Shown here piece by piece: positions 1 through 13,939 of a stretch of DNA of 64,000 bases. Every line of letters starts with the position of its first letter. The stretch's first letter is position 1. Under the pieces are notes generated by a model. The model searched no databases. It was not told the origin of the DNA and saw only the letters and a program-made list of their open reading frames with translations. Origin of the DNA: Riptortus pedestris (taxonomy: Eukaryota > Arthropoda > Insecta > Hemiptera > Alydidae). Position numbers and translations under genes: made by a program. The stretch lies in the NCBI GenBank assembly GCA_019009955.1, contig CM032231.1, forward strand, positions 106,942,001-107,006,000, read 5' to 3'.

Positions 1-137
1 TAGATGTAGGATTTAGCTAAGCCACATTACTGCGGCAAATAAATTTATCCATCTCTTTCAGAACAGTAAATATAAGAAAGTTAACATATCTCAGATAAAC
101 CTCTAACTGAATATGTTGTGTAGCTAAAACATATTTT

Positions 138-178
138 ATTTATTAACGTCCACTTTTAGAAACTATGACTAATTGGGA
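138..178 (-). repeat. 3' tail fragment of tRNA-derived SINE
   Basis: On the minus strand this matches the tail shared by the better SINE copies at 42880-43092 and 45037-45270, including the ATTAACGTCCACTTTT segment and the following ACTAATTGGGA. Only the tail survives. The rest of 1-463 shows AT-rich sequence with no other recognisable feature. Confidence 0.5.
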
Positions 179-463
179 AGCTAAAACATAACTGTATCAA
201 TGATACAAAAATATTAATTGTGCGCTCTTCTCAAATTTAAAATTGCCTCTTCAGTATAACCTTAAACAAAAGGTTGAAAATATTTGATTAAAAAAAAAAT
301 AAAAATAAATAAAAAAATGTTAAATCTCTATGTATAAATATGAATCACCAAAGTATTAATAAATAAATAACTGACAGATTATTAATATCATTGCCATGAT
401 TCTCAGGCATATTTTCAATATTTTAATAAGGTCCCCAGACCTTAAAGTGTGTCCTGGTCTCAC

Positions 464-544
464 CTCATGGTTAACATCATGATTTTCCCATTTTAATTGG
501 GGATCTACCATCTCCACCTTCCACCCTTTACCTATCACTTCCTT
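464..544 (-). CDS. Isolated 27-codon internal exon of an unidentified gene
   Basis: On the minus strand a pyrimidine-rich tract ending in TTGCAG is followed by 81 open bases ending GAG and a GTGAGA donor. Read in phase 0 it gives KEVIGKGWKVEMVDPQL and then KWENHDVNHE, an ordinary charged protein segment. I do not recognise the family. No partner exon is obvious within the window, so the gene may continue to the left, with its upstream exon hidden among the repeats to the right or nested in the intron of the plus-strand gene ending at 2792. It could also be a chance ORF with good splice-like flanks. Confidence 0.4.
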
Positions 545-1383
545 CTGCAAGAGAAGTGGAAAGTCAGAAATTGTACTCGTAGTATACATATTTTAATTTT
601 TGCGGCATAACTAATTTAAATCTCATGGCATTTTTATAAATAGCAGAATTTCAAAATTCCCAGTATTAAGGATTTTTGCCTTAAAGATTAATTTTCTCTA
701 AACTGTTTCCTAGTTCTTAATTACTTATAATTTAACTCCCCTTTTTTTGTCTATTAATTTTCACTAGAAATTTCCCAAAAAATGTGTACATTTTTATTTG
801 TTTAGCTTACTTTTTAATTGTTTACATTGTGAACAAGAAACTCCCTCCTCCATTTCTTCAAGTGTAAAGCCAAAATATAATCATTAAATTATGTGTCTCA
901 AAATAGAATGAACTAGTAGATGACAAGGCCTTTTTATTGATCCCAAAATTACCCAATGTCCAAAAAGCTCCTACATATCATTAAATAGTGCGGCTCTGGT
1001 TCACTGTCAGCTGAACAGATTCTGTCTTGACTTCCCACCTATACAATATGGGGCTCTTTGTAGCAATGTGCATTAAAGTTTTGCTCTTAATACTCATGGC
1101 AAATATATAGTTCTTTTGTGTTCTTTTCTTCCACGAGTAATGGGAATTTATTTAGTAAAAAATGTCAAATAAAATCTTTTATTCCAAACATGTTAAAAGT
1201 TGTAATTTAAAAAAAAAATAACTTTTCCCTTATGAAAATAACTATAAATATTCTATGAAAATAAATTTAAAATTAGAGTAATTAAAAAATACATTTATTC
1301 TGGATGTTTTCTCAGGTTTCTATAAAGTGTTGTGTATTTTTTTTTAATTTTGAAATTTTCATTGATTAAATTAAATATTTCAG

Positions 1384-2792
1384 AAGAGAATAAAGGAGAT
1401 GGAGAAGACTTTGACAATAAGAATTTTAGGGCACTAGGGAGAGGAAGGCTTACTGATAAACTAATGGCAGAAGGCCTCCTAACACCAAGTATGATAAAGC
1501 AACTCAGAAAAGAACTCAATAAACAGGTATACGTGATGCTATATATTATTTAATGTCATGTAAACCCTGTATTTTATTTAACCTTGCAATGAAGTGGTTC
1601 ATGTTATAACAGCTTACTGTCATGATGACCGAAAACTAAAATATGGAAATATCTCAGTTAATAAAGAGTAAATATTCAATATAGTGAAAACATATACATT
1701 GCAACATTTATAGAACATTATGTTTGCAATAAGATTGGTTCTATTCAATTTTTCTATTTGATGCATAATAACAGATATTTTGAAGTTTCAAAATCAGTCC
1801 CTCTAAACCCCCCCTCGCCCATCCACTGGGCAGATTTCAACCATTAACGTATTTGATCTTTAATTTACGTAAAACATTTAAATATCAAGCTTGGTAACAA
1901 GTAGGCTAGGCATAAATTGCGTCTGCTAGAGCATTTATAGACAAATATATCTATCTATATGTATATGTATGTATGTACATAAGTATGTTAGCTTTTTAAT
2001 TATAGTATTGTTTAAAAAATACTAAACGTTTTACGAAGTATTATTTTGTCCAAATTATCAATCGCTGCACCTTGGCTCGGCTATTGGAGAAACGAATACA
2101 TAGTCTAGTTTATATTATAGCCACTAAATGTCAGTTATCTTCTGTTTTACTTGGTAACTGTCATATGTTTGAATTGAAAGCAGTTTGAATATGTGTAATA
2201 TTTTCTTCAGGAACATGAGGGCGGCCAGGACTTTCCTTTACATACACAACCTGTATCTACAAACTGTCGATACCATCTGCAAATGTTCCACTCATTGGAA
2301 GATCAATTTGGTACCTCAATCTGAAACGTCTTTGCACTGGAATCACGGAATTGCACTTCACAAGCTTGAGAACACAAAATGATTTCTGCTGTGGAGTAGT
2401 CATGTTAAACATATGACGGTTATCAAACTAAACAGAAGACAACTGACATCTAGTGGCTATAATATAAACTAGACTATTTATGATTGTTAACTAAACAGTT
2501 AATTAAGGAGCAGGAGAATTTGGAACCAGGAAATACTGATTATAAATCTTCTAATGCTAACCATATATCACATTTTCTCGTCTCATTTAGAAAGTTTTTG
2601 AGTTGTAGATAAAAATAAATTTTTATGATTTTGTTAGTTCATCTGTTATTTAATTTGTTTAAATATCGATTCAGTTAAATGAAATTTGCTGGGTTTTAAT
2701 TAAGTTTTACTATGTTCCAGGATTACTCCGATGAAGACGATTATTTGAGTTATTCAAGAAAAGTAAAGCGGAAAAGAAAACCAAAGCACTAA
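1384..2792 (+). CDS. 3' end (last two exons) of an unidentified lysine-rich protein gene
   Basis: The penultimate exon is 1384-1526 (acceptor TTTCAG, donor CAG|GTATAC) and the last exon is 2721-2792 (acceptor TTCCAG, stop TAA). The phases agree: two bases complete a split codon at 1384, then phase 0 between the exons. The readable tail is about 70 residues. It holds an acidic start, a segment GRGRLTDKLMAEGLLTPSMI that looks like a conserved amphipathic module, then DYSDEDDYLSYSRK and a very basic end, KVKRKRKPKH, resembling a nuclear localisation signal. I suspect a nuclear or chromatin-linked protein but cannot name the family. The intron between the exons contains an element-H core (1565-1960) and a MITE (2096-2483). 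The 5' exons are left of the window. It converges on the CCDC142-like gene with under 200 bp between stop codons. Confidence 0.65.
1565..1960 (-). repeat. Element H (HINE-like) core, decayed
   Basis: On the minus strand this carries the core order seen in intact copies: the GCTAGAGC block near 1930, the block coding for neither protein nor RNA that reads TTAACGTATTTGATC in plus orientation, a C-rich tract at about 1800-1820, and the TTGCAATAAGATTGGTTCTAT block. The ends are missing. It lies in the intron of the plus-strand gene. Confidence 0.6.
2096..2483. mobile_element. MITE with about 75-bp terminal inverted repeats
   Basis: The left arm (about 2099-2170) runs from TAGTCTAGTTTATATTATAG to the CATATGTTTGA block. 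Its near-complete reverse complement is at about 2405-2480, ending in CTATAATATAAACTAGACTA. The centre has no coding sequence. The size and long arms fit a non-autonomous DNA transposon; the superfamily is not clear. It is nested in the last intron of the plus-strand gene. Confidence 0.7.
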
Positions 2793-2899
2793 TTCCATTG
2801 TTGTAATCTTATTATGTTGTAAATAGTGGATTAATGCAAAGGAAAAAAAAAATCATGTTTTATAAATATAAAAAAATAGATTCTCCTGGTTTTGGAATA

Positions 2900-2905
2900 T
2901 TTATT
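2900..2905 (-). terminator. Polyadenylation signal AATAAA for the CCDC142-like gene
   Basis: The minus strand reads AATAAA about 80 bases past the proposed stop at 2987-2989. The spacing supports the short last exon. Confidence 0.4.
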
Positions 2906-2986
2906 TTAAAAACTTGCATGAAACAAATTAAAAATTATGTACATAAATATTTAGATAATCAATTCATCCGTAGTTCATCATCACAG

Positions 2987-5900
2987 TCATGATGGAGGTA
3001 CATTCTGAAACAAACCAAAAATATTTTAAAGACTATTTAAAATGTTTATCTGCTTCTACACTCAACCGCAAAAAAAAAACCGGACACTTAGATTTAGTCT
3101 TATAATTTTGTTAAATACTTAATATATATGTATATTAATCTTTTTAATTAAAATAATTGGTTAATCTATATGTTATTTAAATAAAATCTGCCAAAAGTGA
3201 ATAATTTTTATTGATTATTTACACAAAAATACAAAATAAAAAAAAATAAAAAGATAAATTAAGACATTTAAAAAAAAAAAATTATTCTTCAGTGAATGGT
3301 AGACTTCGCTACCCCAAGCGTTTCGGCAATGTAACGTAAGCTCCGGCCTTCCATCTAAGTTTGAAAGACCCATTATTCTGGACCGAAATAAAAATAAAAC
3401 ATTAATTAAAGAAAATGCTTGGTTAATAATTAAAGATGTTTAAATGTGCGAAAAACTACTTAAAGTTTAGAATAGATCAACTTCACGACAAATAAATCTA
3501 ATCTGAGTTTTATCTAATTGTTTAATAATCCTGAAGGGATTAGCTCAATGGACTTAGACTCTAAATTCTCTGTAATAACTAGAATACCCACATAAAGAAA
3601 ATTAGCTTTTAATACGACAAAAATGAAGTGTCCGGTTTTTTTTGCGGTTGAGTGTATTTATAATGAGCTATCTAAATCAATTCTAGTCAAGACAAGAGGC
3701 AAAGAGCTTTATTTAGTGAATAGGAAATAATATCCACAGCTCTCTTGATAGTTGATCCTAAGACCCCAAGTTCAATGTGAGCCTGAAAATCATTCACTTT
3801 GGCTGTAACTTAACACATGGCTATAGGTAGTCTACAATTAGAAATTCTAAATATAAGCATATCAATATTATAAGTGGTGGCAGTGGTTGTAAAGTGGATA
3901 TATTTTTATTAGAAAATAGATTTTCATCATCACTTAGTCCTAGATAATTAGGCATACATATAAATTAAAAGAACTTCAACAAAACAATATAAATTCAAAT
4001 ATTTACTCTATTATTATTCATATTTTAGAGGAAAAAATGGTATTTTGATTACAGTTAAAAAAAAAAAGTTGCTCGGCATTTACAGTGTGTTATTTGAATA
4101 TAGCTCTACATGTTTCAAATGCCAGGAACTTAAATTAAATTACACTTACTAACTTCACATTACATAGTGCAGTCTGCATTCTCCCAAGAATTTTATCAAC
4201 AATAAGGTCCAATAAAAGTCCGTCACGCAGGGGCTGCGTAAACTAAGCAGATTTCCCACATGAAGTTTTACAATAGAGAAATTTCACGAGCCGTACAGTT
4301 ACGGAAAGGGCCGAACTAGTTATTGACGGAAACTCATGACTAGTACTGAAGTTAGCTGATCTCATCTCGTCCGTTATCTGCATACGATTAATAAAATGCA
4401 AATATCTCGGTTAATATTCAAGATAGGGAATAAATATATATATATATAACAATATTTATAGTAAATGTAATTTGCAATAAGATTCTATACAATTTTTCAT
4501 ACAATAAGATCCGACACATAGTAACGGAGATATTTCGGATTTTCAAAATTCCCCCCCTTCCACTGGTCTGATTTCAGCCATTAACAAACTTCATCTTTTT
4601 TTACATAAACCGTAAAATATTGAGTTTGGTAACAATCAAGTAAAAATTGTGACTGCTAGAGTGTTAACAGACAAATATATGTATATTTTATATGTATAAA
4701 ATTTTGAACAGACCTCATTTTCGTCATCTCCTGATAGTAGGATCGATGGCATTTGAAAAAAAAAAATTATGAAAATCACGTCATGAGTACTTAAGGGAAA
4801 TCTGCTAAAATTCGACATGCATTATTTGATAATAGGAATGCCAATCTGATTTACAAACAAAATTACATAGTAAGATGTATAAAACATAGAGCTATGTTGC
4901 AATAAACAGTTTGAATAAGTGTTTAATTTATTGGTCTCTTGGCTAATCATCTTTGAGAATACGGTAGGTACTTGGTGTTATTCTAATGATATGTTGTTTT
5001 GTTCTTTGATAAACAAAAGTCCTGTCCAAAGAAAGAAATTTTAGTTAAGAATTATTTTTTTTTGCAATTGCAGTTAGGTATTAAAACAAAAAAAAAGCTT
5101 ACAATACGAAGAGTTGAGCAGCACAAGGAAAAATAATTGCTTCTTGGAGCCCTTAGTTCAAGCCATTGTGTTTGGTTAGGAACATACATTTCTGGTGGCA
5201 TTCGGGTTGGTGAATTTTCATTTTCATCTGCACAAAATAAATTTTGAAGTGTTTAAATAGATTAATTCTTTTTTAGCTGTTTCATAGTAATAAATTCAAA
5301 ACGTAAAAATATATAAGTTTTGGTCAACAATGATATTCAAGAATGCATATTTTACCCTTTCCTAAACCTCTAGTCCTCCTCGTCCGGTTTTGCCCATTAA
5401 CAAACTTAATTTTTAGTGATTTAATTCAACATTCAGTAGGTCTGCTCCAGCAGAGCTGCTTACAGAAGTCTAGCTCTGAGGATGGTAGTATTAAACAAAC
5501 AAAAGCAATAAGCAATATCATTTATAAATTAAGAAATCACAGTTTTTTTATTTCCTTTAGGGCATCTTGAGGATAGAATGGTCATTGTTTAAGTCACATT
5601 GAGAATTTATTCTTATAGGAAAGGTCAGATGATAACAGTACAATGTATTTAAACTTAAAATAAAATGTTACTTGGTATATTTATTTAATGTCAATGTGAT
5701 ATGAGTAGAAGAGAGTGCTTTCTGAAGCCAAAAACAAAGTGTCCAAATAATTATATTATTATTGAAAGTTAGAGAAAAAAGTACGCAACAGTAATTATAG
5801 AATATTACATCTGCATCATGATTGGTTATATAACAAAGAGATTTCAAAATTTTATTTTATCCCTCCTCTAAACAAATTGATTTTATCCACTCGTCCAATT

Positions 5901-8003
5901 ACAGTTAAAAACAGACTTCAACTTGATCTTTAGATAGATAGATAGATATTTTATTGGCTTATGTTTACAACATGTTGCCAAGAGTCCGGCCAATTCTCCA
6001 AGTAAAGTAGATATACTTAAAATATTCATCAAATCCTAAGTAAGATCATTAGAAATTTGAAAACAATTCTCAAAAATCATGTCATTGGTACAACCGCAGC
6101 AGAAGATTTTGCTAAAGTAAAATGCTACTAATGAGGAGTTTGAACGATGTGAAACCAGTAAATAAACAATTAATAAGTGAAAAAAAGAATTTTGACCTTC
6201 CCAGAACCCTTAAAAAAACTTTTTATCACTACATAGGTATTATTCATACCTTGGTATTTCCTGATGGTTTTATCTACCATTGGAATTCTGTGCCCAGGCT
6301 GAGAGAGAAGCAGTCTTCCTACTCCTTCACATCTCCGAAGCATCTCCGTTGATAAAAGATTTGGAGTAGCCTCGACTCTTTCCATCAGCCAAGTTGGAAC
6401 AGCTCCAAAATCGGCCAATAATTGCAGAGCTCCCCATTCCCTGGAATAAAATATTGTAGTAACAGTTTTACTTCTGTTTCATTATTTATAATTATTATGC
6501 CATTAACTTTAGTTAAGGTTCATAATCTGAACTGGCAATGATAACCACTGTTGATGGGTTAAATTGTGGCCCATTTGTGATACTTAAATAACAATATTTT
6601 ATTGGAGTACATCAGCAGATTTCTGCCCTGTAAGATCTTTCTTGAAAGGTCCTAAGCTATGAAGATGACATTGTAAATTGCTGATAGCACTAATCGTTTA
6701 TAAAAATATTTTTTTATGAGCTACAAAATTGTTTTTTGATAAACCTGATTCATTACCTTCACGACCAGCAGAAATAATAATGAATGAACTATATTTTCCC
6801 CATATCTAATGTCAGACTAAGGTTTGTATGGAGCTGCTTAGACCACAAAGGTGGTTAATTAAACACTAGTTTCAAGACAATTAATTAATTAAATTGAGCA
6901 CATTTAATTTTAGAGTTAAAAAAATTTCTGTAATTCTGTGTATAATTCACCAAGCTTGTTTTATTATACATGCAATTCTTGACTTGCTTTTGGCTAAGGA
7001 AAATGTGACTTCCTTTACTCAATGACTGGGACAATTCAAGTTCGGTTAAAGAGTTTCTGCACCTATAAATACTTGACATAATGTCTCTCTTTTTATCTTA
7101 AGCAAATATCAAATAACATCATTCGTTACACCTCATAGAGTTCTGTTCATTCTGCTCATTCACACCATGCAATTCATTCACTTGATGATAACAGTTTTTC
7201 TTGTCAGGAGTTAGAAAAAAGTATTGCGTTAATCCTTCATCAAAATTTTACAACTTAGTGAGACCTTATTTTCATCGTTAATTGGACCTTGTTCTTCCAA
7301 ACATTGGGAGGGTCTCTTTTTCTTCAACTGCTGAGAGTTTTAAAATTATCAGATCTAATTCTGGTTTTAATTTTGTAAAATATTCTTTTAAGTTCATTCC
7401 CATAAATAAGATATGTTTGCTTAGCATTCCTTGTTTTAATAACCACAACTATTGCACTGGAATTCAATAAATATTCAATATAATACATAGTCATACATAT
7501 TTTTGAGCTGTCTTTTGAAAACGTGATCAATGATCTATCATCTAATGATGACTATGTGATTCCTACTAAAGTAGTCTCGGTTAACTATAGTTTTGGAGCT
7601 TCAGTTCATAATTTTTCAAAAGGAATTACTGAAAGATGGCTTTCCACAAGGAAATAAACTATATTGAATTAGACTGATTCTTATGTTTTGGTTGCCCTGT
7701 AAACTTGCTAATGTAGTGATGTTAAAAATTAAAGAAAAAAGTATTACTAAATTACTGCAATGAAAATCCATTGAATTTTATTATTATTACTTACGTGAAC
7801 TTTATTTTATTTTTGTAGATATGATCCAACCAAGCTTCACACATTATGTCAAGAACTAAGCAAGAAACCTTTTGCTGTACAGGATTCTCCAAAGCTTTAG
7901 TTGCATTAATAACAGGCTTCAGAACTTCTTCTGTAATAAAAAAACAAAAATTAATAGCGAAACCTAAATCAAACCAAATGATATATATATATATATATAT
8001 ATA

Positions 8004-8044
<41 letters not shown>

Positions 8045-11000
8045 TTCATAGAAAAAGTTTGGGATAGCCAGAATTCGAGCTCTTGTTTTATTTTTTCCTA
8101 GGCAACTATGTTACTAATTATGCTACCAGCTGGTAGCCCACTCATTTGACCTTAGCCACCACCCACTTTGGAGTAAACTACTACCAGTAATGACATTTGA
8201 GTTTTCTTGATACCTCACATTGATTTGATATTGGCTGAAATGACAAAATGTTTGAGGTAGTCTATACTGAAGCTAGTAGTGAATTTAGCAATGCAGTCAC
8301 CTGGAATGAAATATTAAGGTCTCTAATTAGCTTTAACACCATTTCACTAATATATAATAAATACAAAATATTATGGAAACGACACTGTGTCTGAGGACAA
8401 GTATATATGAGCCATTAATTGAATTATTCTAAATTCTCTATGAGGCTGTAGTAATAGAATACAAGATTTAGTTCGTTCTCACCAATTCCACTGAAAAAGT
8501 TTATTGAAGAGGTAACACCTGGTTCCTGGATTTCTTCAGTTCAATGATAATATATTTAAGGAACTTTTAATCAAATTATAGTTGATACACTCATGTAGGA
8601 GTTTAGAAAACAAATTATGAAAGCAGGCTGATTTATAACCACAAACAACCAGCACTTCTTTTCTTTTTTCCTTGTACAAAGTATTGTAATTGAAAAAAAA
8701 AAAAAAAAATCAAATTTCAGCAGAAGTATTCATTCTGTACAGATGTGTCTGAATATATCTTGACTAGTTTTAAAATGGCACATGCATAACTCAAAAACAA
8801 CTAGCCATAGAATGTTGAAATTTCATATTTAGGAGTATTGTGGACCTCTCTTTTTGATTAAAATCGACTAAAGAAATGGAATGGGGTGTTTAGTTAAGAT
8901 AAGATAGAAAATTAAAAAAAAAGGCAATTGTCTCCATACCTACATATTAGAGTTACAGAATATTTGTATAGGACTTTTTTTTATCATAAAAAGATCTATA
9001 AATTATGTCATATCATTTTGATCTTATGCATCAGAATGTAGATTTCATATGAATTAAATGAAATAAGTTTAATGAAGTACAATAAAAAAATATATTTTGT
9101 ATATTTAATTTAATAGGATTACAATGAATTTGTGTATTACACACAAATAATGGCAATGATTGTTCTAATAAGTAATTTTACATAAAATCAGAAAATAACA
9201 ACTTTTATCAGGTCTCACATCAAGCTTGTTTGACAAAATATTGGTCATCGGTCCAATCAGGACTTTGAATTCGTAATTGTTTCAAAGTGCGAGTAAACAA
9301 TCAATTGGTCACTTCATGGATTCTTTATTAAATGGCTTTAGAGCTTCCAGTTCCTTTACATCTTATTTATTACAACTGCTGCTTTAATTTTAATTTACTC
9401 TATGAAAATTGTTTTAAAATTATGACTAAATTAAGAAATCAAACTCATTTCTTTTTGATTTTTGTCTATCTATTCTTTACAGAATATAGCTATTATTAAA
9501 TTATGAAAAAAGTAGAAATGAAGAACAGTGAAAGTTAGCCATTTACGTTATTCGAAATTCTTCTTGATCAAATATGGTTGCATATTTTTATCTTATGAAC
9601 TAAAAATAATAATAATAAATTTCATGAAAAGTAATAAATAAAAGCTACTACAAATAAATAAATGCCTTATTAGATAGTTTAATTGTTTATTTACTTGTTT
9701 GTTACCTAAATAATCTTCAACATATTTACTAGCATACTGTGGAATTTCATCAAAACTTTGTTTCCAATAAGGTGGTGGTGGAAACATCAACTTCAAATTG
9801 GCCAAACAAAATATTCGACAAACACTTGAGAGGACTTCTATACTTTGTGATGGTACCTCCTAAAAATTTAAGGACTATTTTAATTTAAAAGAAAAAAAAA
9901 AAAAAAAAAAAGAAAATTCAAATTAATAAATCATGCTAAACTTAATGGCATGGACATTCTATTTTACTCATCAGGTCATAAAATTTATCAGATAACTGCT
10001 CCTTAGTTACAACATTTGAAACTCTAATGATTAAAATGAAACAAAACTGGCTGTTAAAGATAAATTACTATTTTATTAATTTGAAAAAGCGGAGAATTTT
10101 ACAGTTATCCAAAATCCATGACTACAAAAATTAGTTGAGCTTAAAATCATGTTTTAGAAAAGAAAACTTTGGGAACGAAAATAAAAATTGATAATTTTTT
10201 CCCATTACTTTATTTTACTAAAACAAGTTAAGAATATTTAACATATAAATCTGAGTGTTTATAGTTTTGTAAAAACACAGTACTTTTTTTTTTGGCTAAT
10301 TATTCTTTCATTCTAACATGATAATGCAGAATTAAGGAACTAAGAACGGAAATAATTTATAAATTCACTCTTTGCTGGAAAACCAAAGAAACAGGTCAGC
10401 ACTAAAGTATGGCATGGATATGCTGGAATGCATAGTGTAATAAAAATCTGTGCTTCATTGTGAGAAGTTCCAATCCCACTCTTCAATTCCTTTCATTATT
10501 CTTGAACATTCAATATCTTATAAAATAAAAGTACAAGTGTTTAGCGTTCTTTAAATGCAATCTTTATAATTATTATACTTTATTCTAATTCATGCATCTT
10601 AAAATAAATCAATTTCCTGTAAGTCATTACTACTCAATCATTATTTACTTGTAATTGCATCACATTATCATTAACTTCTGAGACTAATTTGGCTCTCATC
10701 TTTCCGCACACCATCACATGTACACTGCATTCTGGTCCTAATAAATCAGTCTGACTGGCAAACTAAAACAAAATAAATATTAAACAGAAAAACGTGTGAA
10801 GTTCAATAACTCTCAGAAGTGTTCTGTTTGACTAAATGTCTTTTTTCTAATTCTTTCACAGAAGCAGCTACATCAATTTGTGTCACTCTGAAAAACTGAT
10901 CCATGTTCCACATATTTGAAAGTTGCCTAGCTTTACCTTGAGCCCACAATCGACAAGTATGAACCTGAAACTCAAATTAAAAATTATATTAAATTAATAT

Positions 11001-11103
11001 AAAAAGTTATTTGTATTTGGCAAAAAAATATCAGTGTATATTTTCTAAATATTTACGTATATATATTTAAAATACTACTATAATTATCCATAAAACATAA
11101 TTA

Positions 11104-11150
<47 letters not shown>

Positions 11151-13899
11151 TAAAAATAAATATTGGGAAGTAAACTTCAAAGATTAATGTGAAAATAGTA
11201 CTTTTCCAGAAATTAAAAGTTTATTCTGTCTAACTATATTTCTTATGAGAAAGGTGCTCTTCGGAAGTAAATCTCTAAACTGGATTCAGCAATATTTGTT
11301 CACTTCTTTGAAATTGATGCCTATAACCACAACTTCAAAGGATTTTCAAAAATGATATATATCAATTACAAATGTGAGGGCTGGTTTCAATGCAAAGATT
11401 GTCAACATTTTTGAGCTCAAAGCTGCTCTCTTAAAAAGTTTATTCTCTTAGAATGTACTTCAGCCACAGTAAATCTTCAAAACATATTGGGGTTTATTAG
11501 AGGGCTAAATATAAAAAATCTCACACTAATCACTCCTCAGTATAGACACCTTATATTAACTAATCAGCATTACAAAATTTAATTTTACAGTGTTCAACCA
11601 CTTAAGCTGGCATTTTATTGTACATACTCTTATCAAAATTAAATTCACTTACAAAGAGCGCATCGATTTTTAGAGAAAGTGTTTTTGTTTTACAAGTACA
11701 CAGGTATATCTGTCCTTCAAATGGTTTCAATTTAAGGAATCACTTTTTATTTTCCACTCAAATTGAACACGTGTTCAATTCATCTTCATCTTATTACAAT
11801 AGGTAGAGAATGAAAAAAGTTTTCAAAATAATCATTATAAAAAATCAACTTTACCTGCATGAAGTATGATTAGTTTATAATAAATACCGTGTGATCAAGT
11901 CGGTGAAGAATTGGTATTTGCTCAGTAAGTGGGAGCTCCTCAAGATTCGCTACCGTCCAATTCGACCCTTCACAGCTGTTGCTCAGAGAAATCAATTCTG
12001 CAAACATTTCACTGAACAATAAACCTGGATAAGTTCCCTAAAAAGAAAAGAAACCACATCAGGAGGCCCCCTCAATACTTTTAAATCCAGATTAGATTGA
12101 AAACATGAGATTTTTTTTTGGTTGTCAATTGTCCAGTGAGTGCTTAGCATAATGGACATTAGCATTGGCTACTTTTCACTGACCAGTGGAAGTTGTTTCC
12201 CAAATTTAGTATAATTCCGAAAATTGTTTTCATACATAAATATATTATTGATGTTTTAAAGATTAGACTTATAGATTTATTCTGTATGTGATAACTTACA
12301 TTCTCATGATTTTGAGTGATATACTTGCTGTTTTGATAGCCAGCTGCAACTAATGCTTTTCTGAACATGAAGTCCCAGGTAACAGTAGATATGTGTGCAC
12401 ACAAACCATCTACTAGACTTTGGAGAGCAGGTTTCAGGAAGTTCGGTAAACCAGCTGAAAATCCAATGCAATTTGCTTAATTTATGATCATTAAAAATAA
12501 CAAAAAAAAAAACCATATCATTTTTAAAAAAACCTTAAATGATTTAAATATATGATCCTAGTTTATTGTGTATTCCTTGGTACAATGTTGGTAAATAATG
12601 GCCAATTTTTAAATTATCAGGATTCATAAATAAGAAATAAAGAAGGTTTATACCATTTATAATTTCATTAATGTACAGATTTCTCTTCGTTTTCCTGCCA
12701 CCTCTTGGAGATTCAAGAAAATTTACAAAATATCAGGTTGATTCAAAAGTCTGAGTTATGTATTTAGGTTACGGAAAAAAACATAGAACAATAATAGCAT
12801 TTTACGATCAGACTCATAATAAAGGATATATTTTGAATTTTCCCTATCCCTATATTTTGACTAGCCCCTGTCTGATTACAGCCAATAACAAACATGATCT
12901 TTAATATACAAAGTAGAAGTTCAATGAAAACAATATTTGGGTTTTAACCTTGTAATGAAGTGGTTTATGATGTAACAGCTTATTATTAATATGACATTAG
13001 TAGGAGTTGGGGTTTCCTGAAAACTGAAAAATGCAAATATATCGGTTAATATTCAATATAAAGAATAAATGTATATAACAATATTTATTCTAGATTTAAT
13101 TCGCAATAAGAGAGATTGGTTCTATACAATTTTTTGATCCGACGTATAGTAATGAAGATATTTCGAATTTTTGAAAATTCATCCTCTAACCTCCCCCCCT
13201 CCCATTGGTCTGATTTCAGCCATTAACGAACTTGATCTTTTTTTTTTGCATAAAAAGAATAAATATTGGGTTCAGTAATGATCAAACAAAAATTGTGACT
13301 GCTAGAGCGTTATCATTTTCTATTTCTCTTGAAGCCACCACTAAGCCAAATTTTCAATGTCATTCCAATACTCTACTTAATTTTTGATGGAAAAAAAAAG
13401 CTCTATACACTCATTTACCACTTCCTCAAGTGGTTTAAAACATTTTTCACTGAAGAAGTGTGCGATGGTCTAGAACAGGTGGTAATCCAAAGGTGTGAGG
13501 CTAAACCATTTGAGGAAGTAGATTGAATTCCAACTCCATGATTTTTGATCGTGGATGTGTGGAGGCCGAGATTGTCTTCTTGCAAAATAACTTGCTTTCT
13601 ATTCAACTATGCTGAGTATCATTTGGCTAGAGCTGCATGTTCTCTCTCAAAATGGAGAGAATGAACTTCTGACGTAATTGTCGAATTCTCAGGTGTTACT
13701 CTAAATGAGCGATACCCTCAAAAATTTTACCATATAAAGATCATAACTTTTTAGCAGATTTCCCTTAAGGGAAATCAGCTATTGAGGTTGTACTCATGAT
13801 GCGATTTTTGAAATTTTTCTTCAAATGTCCATCGATCCTACCCAGGAGATGACGAAAATGAGGTCCGTTCAAAACTGTATATATATATCTATATATTTT

Positions 13900-13939
<40 letters not shown>

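Noticed and set aside
7846..8040. Open frame ending in a run of Ile-Tyr
   Set aside because: It is antisense to the exon at 7795-7930 and a translated TA microsatellite. Other Ile-Tyr-rich frames in the window have the same cause.
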